Origin: Planococcus rifietoensis | Lineage (GTDB): Bacteria; Bacillota; Bacilli; Bacillales_A; Planococcaceae | Length of the DNA: 64,000 bases | Direction: 5' to 3' | Assembly: GCF_001465795.2 (NCBI RefSeq) | Contig: NZ_CP013659.2 | Location: 1,382,501-1,446,500, forward strand | Position numbers and translations under genes: made by a program | In this document: positions 60,407 through 64,000 of the stretch, in pieces | Layout: every line of letters starts with the position of its first letter | Position numbering within the stretch: position 1 is the stretch's first letter | The notes under the pieces: model-generated | The model's database searches: none | The model's input: the letters and a program-made list of their open reading frames with translations, nothing else | What the model was told of the DNA's origin: nothing

Positions 60407-62829
60407 CACAAACCGAACGTTTCCAAGATCTGCCCTTAGAAGAAGTCATCGGCGATCGGTTTGGCCGCTATAGTAAATACATCATCCAGGACCGCGCGCT
60501 GCCGGATGCCCGCGACGGGCTCAAGCCGGTACAGCGCCGCATCCTGTACGCCATGCACCACGAAGGCAATACCAACGACAGAGCGTTCCGGAAATCCGCC
60601 AAAACGGTCGGGAACGTCATCGGTAACTATCACCCACACGGCGATAGCTCGGTGTACGAAGCGATGGTGCGGCTCAGCCAAGACTGGAAAATCCGCCACA
60701 TGCTTGTAGAGATGCACGGCAACAACGGCTCAATGGACGGGGATTCCCCGGCTGCGATGCGGTATACGGAAGCCCGGCTTTCCTCGATTTCCGGCGAACT
60801 ATTGCGCGACATCGAAAAACGCACCGTCGAATTCATCCCGAATTTCGATGATGTGGACGTCGAACCGACCGTCCTGCCGGCGCGTTTCCCGAATTTGCTC
60901 GTCAACGGCTCGACCGGGATCTCTGCAGGATACGCGACTGACATTCCGCCGCATGCGCTGCATGAAGCACTCGATGCGGTCCTCATGCGCATCGACAAAC
61001 CGGATGCATCGATCGACGAATTGATGACCGTCATCAAAGGCCCGGATTTTCCGACCGGCGGCATCATTCAAGGCGTCGAAGGCATCAAAAAAGCCTATGA
61101 AACGGGTCGCGGCAAAATCGTCGTCCGTTCCAAAGCGGCCGTGGAACCGTTAAAAGGCGGCAAGGAACAGATCGTCATTACGGAAATCCCGTTCGAAGTG
61201 AACAAAGCGAGCCTCATCAAGAAAATTGATGACCACCGCTTCGACCGCAAACTCGATGGCATTTCCGAAGTGCGCGATGAATCCGACCGCACAGGCCTGC
61301 GCATCGTCATCGAATTGAAAAAAGAAGTGCAGGCAGCCGGCATCTTGAACTATCTGTACAAAAACACCGACCTGCAAATCAGCTATAACTTCAATATGGT
61401 GGCGATCCATCACCGCCGTCCGACGATGATGACCTTGCCGACGATGCTCGATGCCTATATCGAACATCAAAAAGAAGTCGTGACGAAACGCTCGGAATTC
61501 GACTTGCAAAAAGCGAGCGACCGCATGCACATCGTCGAAGGCTTGATCAAAGCGCTGTCAATATTGGATAAAGTGATCAAGACGATCCGTGCGTCCAAAG
61601 ACAAACGCGACGCGAAAAACAATTTGATCGCGAAATTCGAGTTTTCGGAAGCGCAAGCAGAAGCCATTGTCTCCTTGCAGCTTTACCGACTGACGAATAC
61701 CGATATTACCGAGCTTGAAAAAGAAGAGGAGAGCTTACGGAAATTAATTGCCGAGCTAACCGGCATCTTGACGAGCGCGACGAAATTGAAAAACGTCATC
61801 AAAAAAGAATTGCAGGCGATCCGCAAGAAATTCGCGGAACCACGGCGCTCTGAAATCGAAGAAAAGATCGAAGAATTGACCATTACGCGTGAAATCATGA
61901 TTCCAAGTGAGGAAGTGATTGTCACCGTGACGAAAGAAGGCTATGTCAAACGGACGAGCACCCGCTCCCATGCGGCCTCGAACGGCAAAGATTTTGCCAT
62001 GAAAGACAGCGACCACCTGTTATTCGAAGGCAATCTCAACACGCAGCATACCGTGTTGATCTTCACGACCGGTGGAAACTTCGTGTTCCAGCCTGTCAAT
62101 GAACTGCCGGACATCAAATGGAAAGACCTCGGCCAGCATTTGTCGAGCATCGTCACGCTCGATTCCAATGAAGCGGTGCTCGCGGTGTTCCCGTTCGAAG
62201 ATTTCGAGCAGGATGCGACCATTTTAACCGTCTCCAAATTCGGTCAAGTGAAGCGTTCAGCGCTGAAAGACTATCAGGTGCAGCGCTATTCACGTGCCAT
62301 CAAGACGATGAACTTGAAAAAAGGCGACGACATGATCTTCGCCGGCCTCGTGACGAATGAAACCGAATTGTTCCTGGCGACGAAAATGGCGTACGGCGTC
62401 CGCTTCCCGCTTGAAGAAGTTCCCGTAACAGGGCTCCGGACGGCCGGTGTCAAAGGCTTGAACTTAAAAGAAGGCGACGAAGCGGTGTCTGTGGTCATGA
62501 TCGATCCAAAACAGCAGCCAGATCTCGTGCTTGCCACGCAGCGCGGAGCCGCCAAAAAGATGAAACTTAGTGAATTTGAAAGCGGCAGCCGCGCCAAACG
62601 CGGTGTTGTCATGCTGCGGGAATTGAAATCCAATCCCCACCGTGTGGTTGCTGTCATCGGCACAACCGGAAAAGAAGAAATTCTGCTCGAAACCACCAAA
62701 GGCTTGCGCATCGCGATTGCGCCAGGCCGCCTAAAAGCGGTCGACCGTTATTCCAACGGGTCGTTTATCGTAGACGAAGCAACAGACGGCGCCGTCACGT
62801 CAGCTCACTTAGTGCCCGCTACTGAATAA
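60403..62829 (+). CDS. parC: DNA topoisomerase IV subunit A
   Basis: An 808-residue cleavage subunit. The catalytic Tyr is in MRYTEARLS, and the winged-helix region has [20 protein letters not shown]. The quinolone-determining stretch reads [16 protein letters not shown], with the usual Ser and Glu, so no common resistance change is seen. A C-terminal beta-pinwheel follows. The GrlA-like C-terminus lacks the GyrA box QRRGGKG, supporting ParC over GyrA. It is translationally coupled to parE. Confidence 0.97.
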   Translation: MTQTERFQDLPLEEVIGDRFGRYSKYIIQDRALPDARDGLKPVQRRILYAMHHEGNTNDRAFRKSAKTVGNVIGNYHPHGDSSVYEAMVRLSQDWKIRHMLVEMHGNNGSMDGDSPAAMRYTEARLSSISGELLRDIEKRTVEFIPNFDDVDVEPTVLPARFPNLLVNGSTGISAGYATDIPPHALHEALDAVLMRIDKPDASIDELMTVIKGPDFPTGGIIQGVEGIKKAYETGRGKIVVRSKAAVEPLKGGKEQIVITEIPFEVNKASLIKKIDDHRFDRKLDGISEVRDESDRTGLRIVIELKKEVQAAGILNYLYKNTDLQISYNFNMVAIHHRRPTMMTLPTMLDAYIEHQKEVVTKRSEFDLQKASDRMHIVEGLIKALSILDKVIKTIRASKDKRDAKNNLIAKFEFSEAQAEAIVSLQLYRLTNTDITELEKEEESLRKLIAELTGILTSATKLKNVIKKELQAIRKKFAEPRRSEIEEKIEELTITREIMIPSEEVIVTVTKEGYVKRTSTRSHAASNGKDFAMKDSDHLLFEGNLNTQHTVLIFTTGGNFVFQPVNELPDIKWKDLGQHLSSIVTLDSNEAVLAVFPFEDFEQDATILTVSKFGQVKRSALKDYQVQRYSRAIKTMNLKKGDDMIFAGLVTNETELFLATKMAYGVRFPLEEVPVTGLRTAGVKGLNLKEGDEAVSVVMIDPKQQPDLVLATQRGAAKKMKLSEFESGSRAKRGVVMLRELKSNPHRVVAVIGTTGKEEILLETTKGLRIAIAPGRLKAVDRYSNGSFIVDEATDGAVTSAHLVPATE

Positions 62830-62837
62830 TTTTAACA

Positions 62838-62872
62838 GGCGTTGAATGATTTATTCATTCAACGTCTTTTTA
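62838..62872 (+). terminator. Terminator of parE-parC
   Basis: GGCGTTGAATGA (62838-62849) pairs with TCATTCAACGTC (62855-62866), one G-U pair, followed by T5. Confidence 0.88.
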
Positions 62873-62991
62873 TTATAGATTCATCTATTCACTAGAGAAT
62901 CACCAGTATGCTTACTGAATAACTAGTTGAATTCATTCTTTTGGGGGCAGCACCAAAACCCAGCAGGATCATCCAATAGGAGGCTTGTAAC

Positions 62992-63552
62992 ATGATACTT
63001 GAAACCGAACGGCTATGGTTGAAGCCGTATGCAGCGGACATGGCGGATAGCATTTACGCCGTAATTAAAAAACGCGAAATTGCCGACACGATGTTGATGA
63101 TCCCGCATCCGTATCCGAGACAGCAACTCGATAGCTGGCTCGACTATGTCCAAAAAAGCTTTGATATCGGCCAATCCTTTGAATACGCCGTCTTCACGAA
63201 AGACCAGCCCGCACGCTATATCGGCAATTGCGGATTGGTCGCCGTGTCGAAAGCCCATCACTCGGGCGAAATCGGCTATTTCATCGATCCCGCCGAGTGG
63301 GGACAAGGCTATGCGACAGAAGCGTGCCGAAAAGTGCTCGAACAGGCCTTCACCGAACACGGCTTGAACCGCGTATTCGGCCGCTGCCTCGCGCGGAACC
63401 CAGCGTCGAGGCGTGTGCTTGAGAAGGCGGGCATGGCGTTTGAGGGACGTTTCAAACAGGAGTTTTTTATGGACGGTGCCTATGAAGACATTGATTATTT
63501 GGCGAGACTGAAACAGGACGCCGGTATGCCGAAACAAGACACGCCGTTTTGA
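62992..63552 (+). CDS. GNAT acetyltransferase, RimJ/RimL type
   Basis: A 186-residue acetyltransferase. It starts with the RimJ/L pattern ILETERLWLKPYAADMADSI, has GEIGYFIDPAEWGQGYATEA (acetyl-CoA loop Q/R-x-x-G-x-A as GQGYAT), and ends with NPASRRVLEKAGMAFEGRFK. It may acetylate a ribosomal protein N-terminus or a small amine. AGGAGG precedes the ATG. No operon partner is seen. Confidence 0.9.
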   Translation: MILETERLWLKPYAADMADSIYAVIKKREIADTMLMIPHPYPRQQLDSWLDYVQKSFDIGQSFEYAVFTKDQPARYIGNCGLVAVSKAHHSGEIGYFIDPAEWGQGYATEACRKVLEQAFTEHGLNRVFGRCLARNPASRRVLEKAGMAFEGRFKQEFFMDGAYEDIDYLARLKQDAGMPKQDTPF

Positions 63553-63677
63553 ATGCTGCGGCTCCTCTCAAAATAGGTTAGTAGCTGATGGGAAGTGGAC
63601 CAGCTCGTCGTAAAAGTAATTGTGCTATAACACAAATTCTATGTTGTTTCATTTTTCCGCCAATTCCGAAACTTCCG

Positions 63678-63706
63678 TTGACAGCCCGTGTTCGGCTTTC
63701 TATACT
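63678..63706 (+). promoter_or_regulatory. Near-consensus SigA promoter of the acyl-CoA synthetase gene
   Basis: TTGACA (63678-63683), 17 bases, TATACT (63701-63706). Confidence 0.8.
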
Positions 63707-63752
63707 TGATATATAACAGTTGGACACTAGAGACACGAGAGGGGTTTTCGAA

Positions 63753-64000
63753 ATGATCGTACCATTGACACCGCTGGACTGGAAACGACGCGCGGTAAAG
63801 TATTACCCGGACAAGGTAGCCGTAATCGACGGAGACACGCGTTTCACGTACAAGGAGTTTGCCCGCCGCTCCGACCAGTTGGGGATTGCCCTACATAATG
63901 CAGGCATCAAGGAAAAAGACCATGTCGCCGTGATGCTGCCGAATACCCATTATATGCTTGAAGCGTTCTATGGCATCCCGCCGCTCGGAGCGGTCATCGT
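63753..64000 (+). CDS. Acyl-CoA synthetase (AMP-binding enzyme), 5' part only
   Basis: The frame is open to the right edge, so only the first 82 codons are present. MIVPLTPLDWKRRAVKYYPD is followed by KVAVIDGDTRFTYKEFARRS and DHVAVMLPNTHYMLEAFYG, the N-terminal pattern of ANL-family acyl-CoA synthetases. A near-consensus promoter and a GAGAGGGG ribosome binding site support the start. The substrate-defining part lies outside the window. Confidence 0.88.
   Translation, partial: MIVPLTPLDWKRRAVKYYPDKVAVIDGDTRFTYKEFARRSDQLGIALHNAGIKEKDHVAVMLPNTHYMLEAFYGIPPLGAVI

Noticed and set aside
1..64000. rRNA, tRNA, CRISPR arrays, insertion sequences, prophage
   Set aside because: None was recognised: no cloverleaf with CCA end, no regularly spaced repeats, no transposase or phage structural genes.

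Overview
The window looks like a low-to-mid GC Gram-positive chromosome from the order Bacillales. The evidence is strong AGGAGG-type ribosome binding sites, frequent GTG/TTG starts, lipobox lipoproteins, tRNA-dependent T-box and TPP leaders, SigB-like promoters, and gene order known from Bacillus subtilis (namA-proI-yqjP; ccdA-ccdC-yneK; citB-yneP-yneQ-yneR-plsY-yneT-parE-parC). Planococcaceae (Planococcus-like) is my best guess, but that rests on memory of protein similarity, not on a search. I see no rRNA, tRNA, CRISPR array, insertion sequence or prophage.

Layout. 1-9 kb: a truncated GNAT gene, a PQQ-type sugar dehydrogenase lipoprotein, a divergent SDR/AraC pair with an MFS exporter, an ECF sigma/DUF4179 anti-sigma pair, and a polytopic membrane protein. 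8.4-10 kb: a nitroreductase-MarR-monooxygenase group behind a good promoter with a candidate operator. 10.1-13.2 kb: a TPP riboswitch controlling a thiamine-precursor ABC transporter. 13.2-16.6 kb: an alpha/beta hydrolase, a YwaF-like membrane protein and cardiolipin synthase. 17-21.9 kb: a gluconate operon (6-phosphogluconate dehydrogenase, GntP, GntK) with a divergent RpiR regulator. 22-28.9 kb: small accessory enzymes (APH-like kinase, two NUDIX, VOC, cupin), a dihydroorotate dehydrogenase-like protein fused to a duplicated membrane domain, and stress-type DUF948 and DUF2294 proteins.

29.2-38 kb is the most unusual coding region. Two divergent transcription units carry an FAD oxidoreductase and a CDP-alcohol phosphotransferase on one side. 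On the other side are a mercuric-reductase-like flavoprotein fused to DUF1499, a TVP38/TMEM64 protein and a complete YnjBCD-type ABC transporter. It resembles a rearranged Gram-positive version of the uncharacterised Escherichia coli ydjXYZ-ynjABCDEF locus.

38.1-38.5 kb holds a compact candidate type I toxin-antitoxin module. A 35-codon membrane toxin gene lies under a LexA-box promoter, with an antisense RNA whose terminator uses the toxin's lysine codons as its U-tract. This is the best candidate for an undescribed system here.

38.5-64 kb is mostly core genome: namA, T-box-controlled proC, a yqjP-like gene, argGH with ARG boxes, ccdA/thioredoxin/ccdC/yneK, a DUF1659-DUF2922-YvrJ micro-cluster, a Sco-type lipoprotein, mscL, a lytic transglycosylase, a GlsB-family protein, nicotinamidase, a degenerate recombinase-like protein, DinB, aconitase, the yneP-yneT group with plsY, topoisomerase IV (parE-parC), a RimJ/L-type acetyltransferase and the start of an acyl-CoA synthetase. 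Many starts were moved downstream from the longest frame because the Shine-Dalgarno sequence lies inside or on top of the upstream start codon.
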